Notes under the pieces: generated by a model
Told to the model about the DNA's origin: nothing
The model's database searches: none
Seen by the model: the letters and a program-made list of their open reading frames with translations, nothing else
Position numbers and translations under genes: made by a program
In this document: in pieces, positions 41,026-50,114 of the stretch
Position numbering within the stretch: position 1 is the stretch's first letter
Layout: every line of letters begins with the position of its first letter
Assembly: GCA_014338185.1 (NCBI GenBank)
Contig: QUBV01000011.1
Span: 1 to 60,175, forward strand
Direction: 5' to 3'
DNA length: 60,175 nucleotides
DNA from: Lysobacterales bacterium
GTDB lineage: Bacteria; Pseudomonadota; Gammaproteobacteria; Xanthomonadales; Rhodanobacteraceae

Positions 41026-42350
41026 TGGGTACCACGATGGTTCGCCTGCATCCCAAGAACCGCGTGCTGGCGTGGGTGGAGGATCGCCTGCCGATCCTGT
41101 CGTTCCTGTCCTCGCACACGAGCGGCTACTACGCGCCGAAGAACTTCAACCTGTGGTACTACTTCGGCTCGCTGGCGATGCTGGTGCTGGTCAACCAGAT
41201 CCTCACCGGCATCTTCCTCACGATGTTCTACAAGCCCAGCGCGCTCGAAGTCGCGCCCGGCATCTCGGCCGCGTTCGCGTCGGTCGAGTACATCATGCGT
41301 GACGTGGAGTGGGGTTGGCTGATCCGCTACATGCACTCGACCGGTGCGTCGCTGTTCTTCGTGGTGGTCTACCTGCACATGTTCCGCGGGCTCATGTACG
41401 GCTCGTTCAAGAAGCCGCGCGAGCTGGTGTGGATCCTCGGCATGCTGATCTTCCTCGCGCTCATGGCCGAGGCGTTCATGGGCTACGTGCTGCCGTGGGG
41501 CAACATGTCGTTCTGGGGTGCCAAGGTCATCATCTCGCTGTTCGGCACCGTGCCCTGGATCGGCGAGTCGCTGGTGGAGTGGATCATGGGCGACTACCTG
41601 CCCGCCGATGCCACCCTCAACCGCTTCTTCGCGCTGCATGTCATCGCGCTGCCGCTGGTGCTGCTGCTGCTCGTGGTGCTGCACCTGGGTGCGCTGCACG
41701 AGGTGGGGTCCAACAACCCCGATGGCGTCGAGATCAAGCAGAAGAAGAAGGAAGACGGCACCCCGCTCGACGGCATCGCGTTCCACCCGTACTACACGGT
41801 CAAGGACATCTTCGGCGTCGGCGTGTTCCTGTTCATCGCCGCGTTCATCATCTTCTACGCGCCGACCTTCGGTGGCTGGTTCCTCGAGCACGACAACTTC
41901 ATCCCGGCCAACAACCTGGCCACGCCCACCCACATCAAGCCGGTGTGGTACTTCACACCGTTCTACGCGATCCTGCGCATGATCCCGTCGTTCTTCGGTT
42001 CGGCGATCTGGGGCGTGATCGCGATGTTCGGTTCGATCGTGCTGCTGTTCCTCATGCCGTGGATCGATGCCGGACCGGTCAAGTCGATCCGCTATCGCGG
42101 CCTGGGTTACAAGGTCGCGCTCGGCCTGTTCGCGGTGTCGTTCGTCATGCTCGGCGCGGTCGGTGCCGGTGTCAGCGCCGAGATGATCCCGAAGTGGTTC
42201 GGCGCCGAGGCCGATGCAACCTTCATCGAGAACCTGTTCGGCCGGTTCTGGACCGCGGTCTATTTCGGCTTCTTCGTGTTCCTGTGGTTCTACAGTCGCG
42301 GCAGGGAACGCACCAAGCCGGTGCCGGAACGGGTGACCATGCATGACTAA
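41025..42350 (+). CDS. petB: cytochrome b of the bc1 complex
   Basis: A 441-residue membrane protein holding two b hemes and the quinol/quinone sites. Visible landmarks are WGWLIRYMHSTGAS with its heme histidine, the FLALMAEAFMGYVLPWG segment, and the FALHVIALPLVLLLLVVLH helix with the second heme histidine. The quinol-oxidation-site PEW-type motif of mitochondrial enzymes appears as a KPVWYF variant in TPTHIKPVWYFTPFY. At 441 residues it is longer than mitochondrial cytochrome b, as in other proteobacteria. Confidence 0.97.
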   Translation: MGTTMVRLHPKNRVLAWVEDRLPILSFLSSHTSGYYAPKNFNLWYYFGSLAMLVLVNQILTGIFLTMFYKPSALEVAPGISAAFASVEYIMRDVEWGWLIRYMHSTGASLFFVVVYLHMFRGLMYGSFKKPRELVWILGMLIFLALMAEAFMGYVLPWGNMSFWGAKVIISLFGTVPWIGESLVEWIMGDYLPADATLNRFFALHVIALPLVLLLLVVLHLGALHEVGSNNPDGVEIKQKKKEDGTPLDGIAFHPYYTVKDIFGVGVFLFIAAFIIFYAPTFGGWFLEHDNFIPANNLATPTHIKPVWYFTPFYAILRMIPSFFGSAIWGVIAMFGSIVLLFLMPWIDAGPVKSIRYRGLGYKVALGLFAVSFVMLGAVGAGVSAEMIPKWFGAEADATFIENLFGRFWTAVYFGFFVFLWFYSRGRERTKPVPERVTMHD

Positions 42351-43110
42351 GCCAACGACATTGATCACGGGCACAGCGATGTTCACCAAGTTTGCTGCCG
42401 CACTCACGCTCGGCTTGGCCCTGTGCGCACCGCTGCATGCCTCCGAAGGCGGCGCCGCGCTGCAGTCGGCCAATGTGTCGCTCAATGACACCGCTGCGTT
42501 GCAGCGTGGCGCCAAGTTGTATTTCAACTACTGCGCGGGTTGCCATTCGCTGCGTTACGTGCGTTATTCGCGCATCGCCGAGGACCTGCAGATCGATCCC
42601 AAGGACGTCGAGGCGAACCTCATCTTCACCGGCGCCAAGATCGGCGACCTCGCGATCAACAACCTGTCGGCCGAGGACGGCACCAAGTGGTTCGGCAAGG
42701 CGCCACCCGACCTGTCGCTGGAAGGCCGCTCCAAGGGCGCCGACTGGATCTACAGCTACCTCAAGTCGTTCTACCTCGACCCGACCCGACCGCTGGGCTG
42801 GAACAACACGGTGTTCGAGAACGCGTCGATGCCCAATGTGTTGTGGGAACTGCAGGGCGTGCAGAGCGCGGTGCGCAAGGGTGGGGCCGCTGACGGTCCG
42901 ATCGAGCGCCTGGACCTCACTACGCCCGGGCGCCAGAGTGCCGAGGAATTCGACCGCAGCGTGCGTGACATCACCGCCTTCCTCCAGTACGTGGGCGAGC
43001 CGGCTGCGCTCAAGCGCGAGTCGATGGGCGTGTGGGTGCTGCTGTACCTGGCCGTGTTCACCCTGCTGGCCTATCTGCTCAAGCGCGAGTTCTGGAAGGA
43101 CGTGCACTGA
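42343..43110 (+). CDS. petC: cytochrome c1
   Basis: The third bc1 subunit, 255 residues from the ATG at 42343, which overlaps the petB end by 8 bases. A second ATG at 42379 starts exactly at the signal peptide (MFTKFAAALTLGLALCAPLHA) and is equally likely. The heme-binding motif is CAGCH within YFNYCAGCHSLRY, and the axial methionine is in NASMPNVLWEL. A C-terminal membrane anchor (LLYLAVFTLLAYLLKREFW) holds it in the inner membrane facing the periplasm. A strong terminator follows. Confidence 0.96.
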   Translation: MTKPTTLITGTAMFTKFAAALTLGLALCAPLHASEGGAALQSANVSLNDTAALQRGAKLYFNYCAGCHSLRYVRYSRIAEDLQIDPKDVEANLIFTGAKIGDLAINNLSAEDGTKWFGKAPPDLSLEGRSKGADWIYSYLKSFYLDPTRPLGWNNTVFENASMPNVLWELQGVQSAVRKGGAADGPIERLDLTTPGRQSAEEFDRSVRDITAFLQYVGEPAALKRESMGVWVLLYLAVFTLLAYLLKREFWKDVH

Positions 43111-43138
43111 CGCGGCCAGTGCACTGCGACATTCCCCG

Positions 43139-43167
43139 GGGGCGGCCAGTGGCCGCCCCTTTTATTT
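43139..43167 (+). terminator. intrinsic terminator of petABC
   Basis: Perfect 9-bp stem GGGGCGGCC / GGCCGCCCC with an AGT loop, followed by TTTTATTT, 28 bases after the petC stop. Confidence 0.88.
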
Positions 43168-43308
43168 GGCGCAACAAGCACTTGGCGAGGCATGCGCGGT
43201 TGCCGGCGCGCTGTGGGCGCGGCGCTGTGGCCAGTGCCCGTGCGCCTAGGCGAGCGCGCCTGCCGCGTAGTACATTCCGGGCGCAAACATGGGAGAGGGG
43301 ACAACGGC

Positions 43309-43932
43309 ATGGCCTTGAACCAACGCTCGCGGACGGTTCTGACGCTGTATTCGGCACAGGACTGCATCCACGGACACCGCGTCCGCATGACCCTGGCCGC
43401 CAAGGGCGTGACCTATGACCACGTGCTGGTCGACCTCAACAATGCCCCCGAGGACCTGATCGAGCTCAATCCGTACCGCTCGGTACCGACGCTGGTCGAC
43501 CGGGACCTCGTGCTGTACGACACCTCGGTGATCTGCGAGTACCTTGACGAGCGCTATCCACACCCGCCGCTGATGCCGGTGGACCCGCTGTCGCGCGCGC
43601 GGCTGCGCCTGGCCATCGTGCGCATCGAAAACGACTGGGTGACCTTGGTCGAACAGATCGAGGCGGGTGGCAAGGGGGCGGACGCGGCGCGCAAGACCCT
43701 GCGTGAGGACCTGCTGCGCAACGCCTCGGCGTTCAAGGCCTCGCGCTTCTTCCTCAGTCCCGAGATCAGCCTGGCCGATTGCGCACTCGCGCCGTTGGTG
43801 TGGCGGCTGGACCACCTGGGCGTGCAATTGCCGCGTGAGGCGCAGCCGATCATCGATTACGGCGAGCGCATCTTCCACAGCCAGGGCTTCGCGCGCAGCC
43901 TGTCGCCACTGGAAAGGATCATGCGCTCGTGA
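43309..43932 (+). CDS. sspA: SspA, stringent starvation protein A
   Basis: A 207-residue GST-fold protein that binds RNA polymerase and supports acid and stationary-phase survival. The N-terminal thioredoxin-like part reads LYSAQDCIHGHRVRMTLAAKG with NPYRSVPTLVDRDLVLYDTSVI; the C-terminal helical domain contains FFLSPEISLADCALAPLVWRL. A GGGAGAGGGG ribosome-binding site precedes the ATG. It forms the usual sspA-sspB pair downstream of petABC. Confidence 0.94.
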   Translation: MALNQRSRTVLTLYSAQDCIHGHRVRMTLAAKGVTYDHVLVDLNNAPEDLIELNPYRSVPTLVDRDLVLYDTSVICEYLDERYPHPPLMPVDPLSRARLRLAIVRIENDWVTLVEQIEAGGKGADAARKTLREDLLRNASAFKASRFFLSPEISLADCALAPLVWRLDHLGVQLPREAQPIIDYGERIFHSQGFARSLSPLERIMRS

Positions 43933-43963
43933 CCGTCCCGGTCCGCGCAGGCGGTTGTGGCCC

Positions 43964-44371
43964 ATGAACACCGACGCACCCGTGATGAGCTCGAACCGGC
44001 CGTATCTGGTTCGCGCGCTGTACCAGTGGATCAGCGACAACGGCCTCACACCGCATCTGCTGGTCGATGCCACGGTGGCGGGCGTGCAGGTCCCGGCCAG
44101 TGCGGTGCAGGATGGACGCATCGTGCTCAACATTGCCGCGCGCGCGGTCAGCCAGTTCGACGTGGACAACGATAGCATCCACTTCCTCGCGCGCTTCGGC
44201 GGGGTCAGCCAGTCGGTGCATGTGCCGATGCCCGCGGTGCTGGCGATCTACGCGCGCGAGAACAACCAAGGGATGATGTTCCCACCCGAGAACGCGCCGC
44301 AGGCGCCACCGCCGGATGCGCCCGCGCCCGAGGAGCCGCCGCGACGCTCGCATCTGCGCATCGTCAAGTGA
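43964..44371 (+). CDS. sspB: SspB, ClpXP protease specificity-enhancing factor
   Basis: A 135-residue adaptor that tethers ssrA-tagged proteins to ClpXP. The folded domain shows RPYLVRALYQWISDNGLTPH, then IVLNIAARAVSQFDVDND and FLARFGGVSQSVHVPMPAVL. A Pro/Ala-rich linker ends in RSHLRIVK, the ClpX-docking XB motif. It begins 31 bases after sspA. Confidence 0.95.
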   Translation: MNTDAPVMSSNRPYLVRALYQWISDNGLTPHLLVDATVAGVQVPASAVQDGRIVLNIAARAVSQFDVDNDSIHFLARFGGVSQSVHVPMPAVLAIYARENNQGMMFPPENAPQAPPPDAPAPEEPPRRSHLRIVK

Positions 44372-44389
44372 GCACTGCGGCAGCGCCGT

Positions 44390-44725
44390 TCAGTTGACCA
44401 GATGCAAGCGGGGCGGTTCGGCCGTTGCAGGTTCGGGCAGGCTCCAGCCCGCCAGCCGATGGCCTTCCAGGTCGAGATGGCCGGGCCGGCGGTCGCTGCC
44501 ATCGGTGCTCACCTCGAACACGTAGCGGCGCAGCAGCGATGGCAGGCCATCGCGCCAGACCAGCCGGATCCGGCTCACGGCCACGCTCTGGTCGAGCAAC
44601 TGCAGGCCCGCTTCCATGCACAGGCGATGGCCATGCGCGATCGCGCTCTCGCGCGCATGCAGCACGTCCATCCAGGCCCAGATCGCCAGCGCGATCAGCA
44701 GCAGGGCAAGCAGGGTTCCGCTCAT
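44390..44725 (-). CDS. DUF3301 family membrane-anchored protein
   Basis: A 111-residue protein with one N-terminal membrane helix (LLALLLIALAIWAWMDVL). A soluble part follows with HGHRLCMEAGLQLLDQSVAV, LVWRDGLPSLLRRYVFEVS and GHLDLEGHRLAGW. This order and the H-x-x-GWSLP ending match DUF3301, an uncharacterised proteobacterial family. It is convergent with sspB, only 18 bases apart. The ATG at 44725 sits directly before the helix. Confidence 0.8.
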   Translation of the reverse strand: MSGTLLALLLIALAIWAWMDVLHARESAIAHGHRLCMEAGLQLLDQSVAVSRIRLVWRDGLPSLLRRYVFEVSTDGSDRRPGHLDLEGHRLAGWSLPEPATAEPPRLHLVN

Positions 44726-44876
44726 GTGCGGGAGTGTGGCCGGGCCCGCGTGTACCCGCAAGCACGGCGGCGCGTGCGCGGCGGGCGCAGGTCGGTACAA
44801 TCAGCCCATTCGGGTGGCCGGGTGGCCACGGCGGTCTTGGTGGTCGCAGCCTGCGGCCGGACAGTGGAGGGGAGCG

Positions 44877-45668
44877 ATGAAACTGGTCTTTCCTGGTGGA
44901 GATCACGCGCCGATCGTACTTGGCAATGCGACGGTGACGATCGGGCGTGATCCGGGCTGCACGATCGTGCTCGACAAGGACGGCATCGCGCCACGGCATT
45001 GCGAGATCGTGGGTGCCGAGGACGGTGCCAGCCTGCGCGCACTCGATGCAACGTTGCCAACCGTGCTCAACGGACGCCAGGTGACTGCATCGACGCCGAT
45101 CAAGGACGGCGATCTCATCGTGATCGGGCGCGTGGGCTGCTCGGTGGTGGGCGAAAGCAAGGTCGCGGCGCAGCCGGCCGCACCGGTGCGCGACGAAGCC
45201 ACGCGCGTGCGCACCGCGCTGCCCAAGTTCGTGCTGCGCGGCGTCTCCGGTCCCACCCTGGGCAAGACCTTTGCAGTCACCAATGGCGCGGTCATCGGCC
45301 GCCAGTCCGATTGCGAGATTTCGATCCCGGCCAACGAGATTTCACGGCAGCACGTGCGCATCAAGGTGACTGCCGATGGTGTGATGGTCGAAGACCTGGG
45401 GTCGGCCAATGGCACCTTCATCGGCAACCAGCGCATCAACCAGCCCACGCTGCTCAAGCCGGGCGAGGAATTGCGGCTGGACACGATCCGTTTCCAGCTC
45501 ATCGCGCCGGGCATGGACGCGCGCCAGCAGTCGGCGGCCGCGCGACCGGAAGTGGCCGTGCCGCCAGCTGCGGCCAAGGGTGGCAATGGCGCACTGTGGG
45601 CGCTGGTGGCCGTGGTCGTCGTCGCGGTGGTGGCCGCGCTCGCACTGCGCCACTTCGGCGTGATCTGA
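44877..45668 (+). CDS. double-FHA-domain protein with C-terminal membrane helix
   Basis: A 263-residue protein. The first FHA domain (about 1-90) shows VTIGRDPGCTIVLDKDGIAP and RHCEIVG. The second (about 115-205) has the complete phosphothreonine-binding set GRQSDCEISIPANEISRQHV and LGSANGTFIGNQRI. An Ala/Pro linker and a tail-anchor helix (about 238-258) follow. FHA domains read phosphothreonine, so it is a plausible reader of the Ser/Thr kinases in this genome. A GGAGGGGAG ribosome-binding site precedes the ATG. It stands alone between the DUF3301 and nadC genes. Confidence 0.88.
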   Translation: MKLVFPGGDHAPIVLGNATVTIGRDPGCTIVLDKDGIAPRHCEIVGAEDGASLRALDATLPTVLNGRQVTASTPIKDGDLIVIGRVGCSVVGESKVAAQPAAPVRDEATRVRTALPKFVLRGVSGPTLGKTFAVTNGAVIGRQSDCEISIPANEISRQHVRIKVTADGVMVEDLGSANGTFIGNQRINQPTLLKPGEELRLDTIRFQLIAPGMDARQQSAAARPEVAVPPAAAKGGNGALWALVAVVVVAVVAALALRHFGVI

Positions 45669-45756
45669 CCTGCAGGACCGGCCTGCGCCGCCTGCTGCCG
45701 CAAGGCGGCGGTGGCGCGGGCGTGCCGGTGGCGCCACCCGCGCCGGGCCAGGCAAC

Positions 45757-46617
45757 TCAGTCGTGGGGATCGACCACGTCGATGCGCATCGACAGGTCGA
45801 TCGCGTGCACGTTCTTGGTGAGCGCGCCAATCGAAATGAAATCCACCCCGGTGGCGGCAATCGCACGCACGCGCTCGAGCGATACCGACCCCGACACTTC
45901 CAGCGGCACGCGGCCCGCCGCTTCGGCCACCGCCTGGCCGAGTTCGTGCAGTTCGAATTCGTCGAGCATGATGCGGTCGGCTGCCGCCGCCAGTGCCTCG
46001 CGCAGTTCGGCAAAGGTCTCGACCTCGGTTTCGACCAGCAGGCCCGGGTGCAAGGCGCGCGCGCGCGCGATTGCCGCCGTGATCGAACCCGCCGCCGCGA
46101 TGTGGTTCTCCTTGATCAGCACCGCATCGAACAGCCCGATGCGATGGTTGTGGCCACCACCGGCGCGCACCGCGTATTTCTGCGCCAGGCGCAGTCCGGG
46201 CAGGGTCTTGCGCGTGTCGAGGATGCGCGCGCGCGTGCCGCGCACCGCGTCGACATGGGCGGCGGTGGTGGTGGCGGTGGCCGACAGCGTCTGCAGGAAG
46301 TTGAGCGCGGTGCGTTCGGCGCTGACCAGTGCACGCGCAAGTCCCTCGATGCGGCACAGCAGCGTGCCGGCAGTCACCGCGTCGCCATCGTCGGCCTGCC
46401 AATGGATGCGCGCCTGCGGGTCCAGTTGGACGAAACACGCATCGACCCAGTCGCGCCCGCACAGAACCATGTCCTGGCGCGTGAGCACATGCGCTTGCGC
46501 GCGCGCCGTGGGCGGCAGCAACTGCGCAGTGACGTCACCACTGCCCAGATCCTCGTCGAGTGCACGACGCACGTCGCGCAGGATGTCGTCGCGGGAAGGG
46601 GGCACCAAGCCGGGCAT
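45757..46617 (-). CDS. nadC: NadC, nicotinate-nucleotide diphosphorylase (carboxylating)
   Basis: The 286-residue quinolinate phosphoribosyltransferase makes nicotinate mononucleotide in de novo NAD synthesis. Typical motifs are LDEDLGSGDVTA near the start, ERTALNFLQTLSATAT, RILDTRKTLPGLR, GGGHNHRIGLFDAVLIKENH and LEVSGSVSLERVRAIAATGV. The start ATG at 46617 fits family length. nadA and nadB are not in this window. Confidence 0.97.
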   Translation of the reverse strand: MPGLVPPSRDDILRDVRRALDEDLGSGDVTAQLLPPTARAQAHVLTRQDMVLCGRDWVDACFVQLDPQARIHWQADDGDAVTAGTLLCRIEGLARALVSAERTALNFLQTLSATATTTAAHVDAVRGTRARILDTRKTLPGLRLAQKYAVRAGGGHNHRIGLFDAVLIKENHIAAAGSITAAIARARALHPGLLVETEVETFAELREALAAAADRIMLDEFELHELGQAVAEAAGRVPLEVSGSVSLERVRAIAATGVDFISIGALTKNVHAIDLSMRIDVVDPHD

Positions 46618-46678
46618 GGGCGGGCAGCGGGCGGGACGGGCGCGCAGGATAGCAAGCCGCGGCGGCTGCCGCGGCCAT

Positions 46679-49078
46679 TCACGGGGCGGCAGGCGCCGCC
46701 GGCGCTGACGTCGCCGGCGCCTGGCCGGCACTGCCGGCCGCATCGGCACTGCCGGCATCGCGCAGCTTGGCCACGATCGCATCGAGCGCACGGTCGAACA
46801 GCGGCACCTCTTCGAGGATCGTGGTGGTGCCCGAGCGCAACTCCTCGGCCAGCGACGCCGCGGTCTTGTCGCAGACCTTGAGGCCACGCCGGTTCACGAA
46901 CAGGTACTTGGCGCTGATCGGGCTGATCCACGACAGCTTGGCGCGTTCGCGCTGGCCGTTTTCGTCGACGAACTCGATCCAGGTGCCCGCCTTGATCCCC
47001 TTGACCGTGCGCAGGAACTCGTCATCGTCGTCCTGCTCGGCCGCGACCGGCTCCGGTTCGAGCAAGGTGCCGTCGAGCACGGCTTCCTCCACCGGACTCT
47101 GGGTGGCGGCAGGCGCCGGCACCGCCGCCGCGGCCACGCCGGCACCCGTGCTGTCGGCGGCATCGTCGTTGGCCGGGACCACCGTTTCACGGATGACCTC
47201 GTCGACTTTCTTGGTCTCGAGCTTCTGGCCGGCCAGCACCCGCTCATAGAAGCGCGCCAGGTCGCCCAGCAGGCGCTGCATGTCGGCTTCGTGGTAGGCA
47301 ACCGTCACCAGCCCATGGCGCAGCGCCTTCTGCAACGGCGGCAGCAGCGCACGCAGGCGATTGAGTTCGTTGTCGCTGACCTTGGGCTGCGCACTCCAGA
47401 TGAACTCATCGGTGAAGCGCAAGGCATTGCGCCATTCGTCCGATTCCTCACCCTGGCGCAACAGCGTGAGCACGAGATAGTTGGCCCACGGCCGCGACAG
47501 CACGCCATGCACGATCGGCGGCAGGTCGCGGTCGCTGATGCGCGACAGGATCTCGCGCGCGGCGCGTTGCCGCGCCGCTTGCAGCTTCTCGCGGCCACGC
47601 GCGGCCTCGGCCGCGCGCTGCTCGGCAAGATCCGCACGCTTGCGGTTCTGGCTGATGAAGTCACTGAACGCGGCGAACTCGCGGTCGAACACGCCCACGT
47701 CGTCGTCGAAGTCGCGCAGTACCGTCTCGACGGTGGCCTTGACGCGGTCGAACAGCCGGTGGTCGCGGTCGGATTCCTCGCTCCAGCCCTTGCCGGCCTC
47801 GGCGAGCAGGTCGAGCAGGCGCCGTGCCGGATGCGTCTTCTGCGCGAACAGGTGGCGGTCGAGGATGCCGACCTTGAGATAGGGGATCTGCAACCGGCCC
47901 AGCAAGGCCTGCATCTGGGCCGGCAGGTTGCGGTCGCGCAGGATGTACTCGAACAGCATGCCGACGAGGTCGATGGTGTCCTCGTCGGCCGAGGACACGC
48001 GCTTGTCCTTGGCATCCACCGACAGCCGGCCCACCTGTTCCAGCAGCTCCTGCTTGATCTGCTGCACGATCTGTGCGGCATCCAGGGGCTCGGCCTCGCT
48101 GCGCACGGGCGCGGCATTGCTGGATTGCAGCAGCGTGAGCGCGTTGAGCAGGTCGCTGGCCGAGAAGCCGCCGCCGGCGGGTTCGCTGCTGTAGTGCATC
48201 GGTCCGCGCCGGCCCGCGAGCAGGTTGCGCAGTGTGTGGTAGACCTCGGCCTGGACCGGGTCGTAGCCAGCCTGCGCACCATAGGCGGCCACCGGATTTT
48301 CGGCGTCACTGGTCGTGCCATGCGCGAGCATGCCCGCGGGCGCGGGGGCGCCGGCCCCCGGTTGCTGGTTGCGCGCGACGGTGTGGCGAACCTGCGGCAG
48401 CACGCCGGCGCGGATCAGCTCGATGTTGACTTCGTCGTAGACGGCTTCGAGCCCCGCGATCACGTAGCGCTCGAACAGCTTGAAGACGATGAGCTTGACC
48501 TGCACGTTGACTTCGAACTCGCGCACGGCGAGCCGGAACGCGTTGGCCAGCGCAGCCGGTCCGATCGGGTTGTTGGCATCGTCGACCTTGCCGCCGCCGA
48601 TAATCACCGACAGGCGCTGGTTGACCTGATAGAGCGTGCGCTGCAGGCGGTTCTCGGCCTTGGCCGTCATGCTGCTCACCGCCAGCGACTCTTCGAGCTC
48701 GACGTCGTCGACCAGGGCAAGGCCACCGCCGGGTGTCGCAGGCGCGGTGGTGTCGGTGGTGGCGGGGGCCTTGCCTTCCGCGAAATCGTTGAAGGCGCGG
48801 CTGGCCTGCTCGTGGAACAGGCGCTCGACCAGATGGCGCTTGCGGCGGATCTCGCGCATGCCGTCGAAGTACTCGGTCTGCACCGAATTGCTGCCCGCGC
48901 GCTCGGCCAGGTCGAACAATGCGTCGTCGACGTTCTCGAACAAGGTGCCGACCAGCGCGTTGATGCGCTTGAGCGACACTCCGCGCACGAGCTTGAGCAG
49001 GTCGCCGAGGCGATCCGCGGGTGCCTGCTGCCGTTGCGACAGGTCCACCACGTTCGGGTTGTTGTTGGTAGCGGTCAT
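46679..49078 (-). CDS. DUF1631 family protein
   Basis: A 799-residue, mostly helical protein of the DUF1631 family (sometimes mislabelled thymidine phosphorylase). The N-terminus (LGDLLKLVRGVSLKRINALV) and the central FDFVFDRELPAR-like region, here MLFEYILRDRNLPAQMQALL, are diagnostic. The C-terminal 110 residues contain GTWIEFVDENGQRERAKLSW and KYLFVNRRGLKVCDK, a PilZ-like beta barrel in which the RxxxR half of the c-di-GMP motif is not evident. It ends in an Ala/Pro-rich tail. Function is not established. It stands alone between nadC and UPF0434. Confidence 0.88.
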   Translation of the reverse strand: MTATNNNPNVVDLSQRQQAPADRLGDLLKLVRGVSLKRINALVGTLFENVDDALFDLAERAGSNSVQTEYFDGMREIRRKRHLVERLFHEQASRAFNDFAEGKAPATTDTTAPATPGGGLALVDDVELEESLAVSSMTAKAENRLQRTLYQVNQRLSVIIGGGKVDDANNPIGPAALANAFRLAVREFEVNVQVKLIVFKLFERYVIAGLEAVYDEVNIELIRAGVLPQVRHTVARNQQPGAGAPAPAGMLAHGTTSDAENPVAAYGAQAGYDPVQAEVYHTLRNLLAGRRGPMHYSSEPAGGGFSASDLLNALTLLQSSNAAPVRSEAEPLDAAQIVQQIKQELLEQVGRLSVDAKDKRVSSADEDTIDLVGMLFEYILRDRNLPAQMQALLGRLQIPYLKVGILDRHLFAQKTHPARRLLDLLAEAGKGWSEESDRDHRLFDRVKATVETVLRDFDDDVGVFDREFAAFSDFISQNRKRADLAEQRAAEAARGREKLQAARQRAAREILSRISDRDLPPIVHGVLSRPWANYLVLTLLRQGEESDEWRNALRFTDEFIWSAQPKVSDNELNRLRALLPPLQKALRHGLVTVAYHEADMQRLLGDLARFYERVLAGQKLETKKVDEVIRETVVPANDDAADSTGAGVAAAAVPAPAATQSPVEEAVLDGTLLEPEPVAAEQDDDDEFLRTVKGIKAGTWIEFVDENGQRERAKLSWISPISAKYLFVNRRGLKVCDKTAASLAEELRSGTTTILEEVPLFDRALDAIVAKLRDAGSADAAGSAGQAPATSAPAAPAAP

Positions 49079-49188
49079 GGTGCGATGCTGTCCGTCGATA
49101 CCGCGTGCCCCCGATTATGCCACCGAGCGGGCAGGGCGCCGCAGGCTGGAACTGTCGATCGGGTCACAGAAAGTTGTGTGCAACCGGG

Positions 49189-49449
49189 TCAGGCCTCGGG
49201 GAATCGCGCGATGTCGGCGACCGCGAGCGCGGCATCGACCAACAACACCGGGATCCCGGCGTCGATGCGGTACAGCGTGCGCCGGTCGCGCGTCACCAGT
49301 CCGGCCTCCCATGCCGGCGGCGTGCTGCCGTCACCGGCTTGTTGCGCCAGGGCATGATTGACCGCCGCGAGTTCGTCGGCACGCAGCAGGCGCAGCGGCA
49401 CCTTGCTGGTCGGGCAGCACAGGATGTCGAGCAACTGGGGATTGAGCAC
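49189..49449 (-). CDS. Trm112-like / UPF0434 (YcaR) family protein
   Basis: A small protein of about 86 residues from a GTG start, beginning [20 protein letters not shown] and ending [18 protein letters not shown]. The LLDIL-CP-cluster and GIPVLL signature are those of UPF0434/Trm112 proteins. Only one Cys pair is present, so the zinc site is probably incomplete, as in many bacterial members. The GTG is preferred because family members begin right at this L-P-LLDIL motif. It is divergent from purE with 74 bases between starts. Confidence 0.85.
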   Translation of the reverse strand: MLNPQLLDILCCPTSKVPLRLLRADELAAVNHALAQQAGDGSTPPAWEAGLVTRDRRTLYRIDAGIPVLLVDAALAVADIARFPEA

Positions 49450-49479
49450 GGCAGCGTCCGCGTCCGGGAAGGATCCACG

Positions 49480-49485
49480 TACAAT
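49480..49485 (+). promoter_or_regulatory. candidate -10 box for purEK
   Basis: TACAAT lies 39 bases before the purE ATG in an otherwise GC-rich stretch. No good -35 hexamer is visible at the expected distance. Confidence 0.4.
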
Positions 49486-49523
49486 ATCGTTTTGGGGGCG
49501 TGGCGGCCATGACCGGAAGCAAT

Positions 49524-50021
49524 ATGTCAACGCGCTGCATCGGTGTCGTCATGGGCTCGCGCTCGGACTGGGACACGATGCGTCATGCGGTGGAGACGCT
49601 CGAACGCCTTGGCGTGGCGCACGAGGTGCGCGTGGTTTCCGCCCATCGCACGCCCGACCTGCTGTTCGACTACGCGGCGACCGCGCTGCAGCGCGGCCTG
49701 GCCGCGATCATCGCCGGCGCCGGCGGGGCCGCCCACCTGCCGGGCATGCTCGCCGCCAAGACACGCGTGCCCGTGCTCGGGGTGCCGGTGCAGTCGCAGG
49801 CGCTGAGCGGACTGGATTCGCTGCTGTCGATCGTGCAGATGCCGGCCGGCATTCCGGTGGCGACGTTTGCGATCGGCCGCGCTGGCGCGGTGAATGCCGC
49901 GCTGCATGCCGCAGCCATGCTCGCCGCCACCGATCCGGCGATCGCCACGCGGCTGGATGCGTTCCGCGGCGAGCAGACGGCGGCGGTGCTGGCGCATCCC
50001 GATCCGCGCGAGTCGGCATGA
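49524..50021 (+). CDS. purE: PurE, N5-carboxyaminoimidazole ribonucleotide mutase
   Basis: The 165-residue class I PurE moves the carboxyl group of N5-CAIR to C4 in purine synthesis. Motifs include [44 protein letters not shown] and [20 protein letters not shown]. The ATG at 49524 has GGAAG seven bases upstream and fits the family N-terminus; in-frame GTG 49500 and ATG 49509 are alternatives. purK follows 93 bases later. Confidence 0.96.
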   Translation: MSTRCIGVVMGSRSDWDTMRHAVETLERLGVAHEVRVVSAHRTPDLLFDYAATALQRGLAAIIAGAGGAAHLPGMLAAKTRVPVLGVPVQSQALSGLDSLLSIVQMPAGIPVATFAIGRAGAVNAALHAAAMLAATDPAIATRLDAFRGEQTAAVLAHPDPRESA

Positions 50022-50114
50022 AGCGCGTCGGCATGCGATCCGCGCGCGAGCGTCGCGCCCGGCCTGCGTCGGTTCGCGCGGGTGCCGGTGGTCGTGTGGC
50101 CGGAGCGCGCTGAC

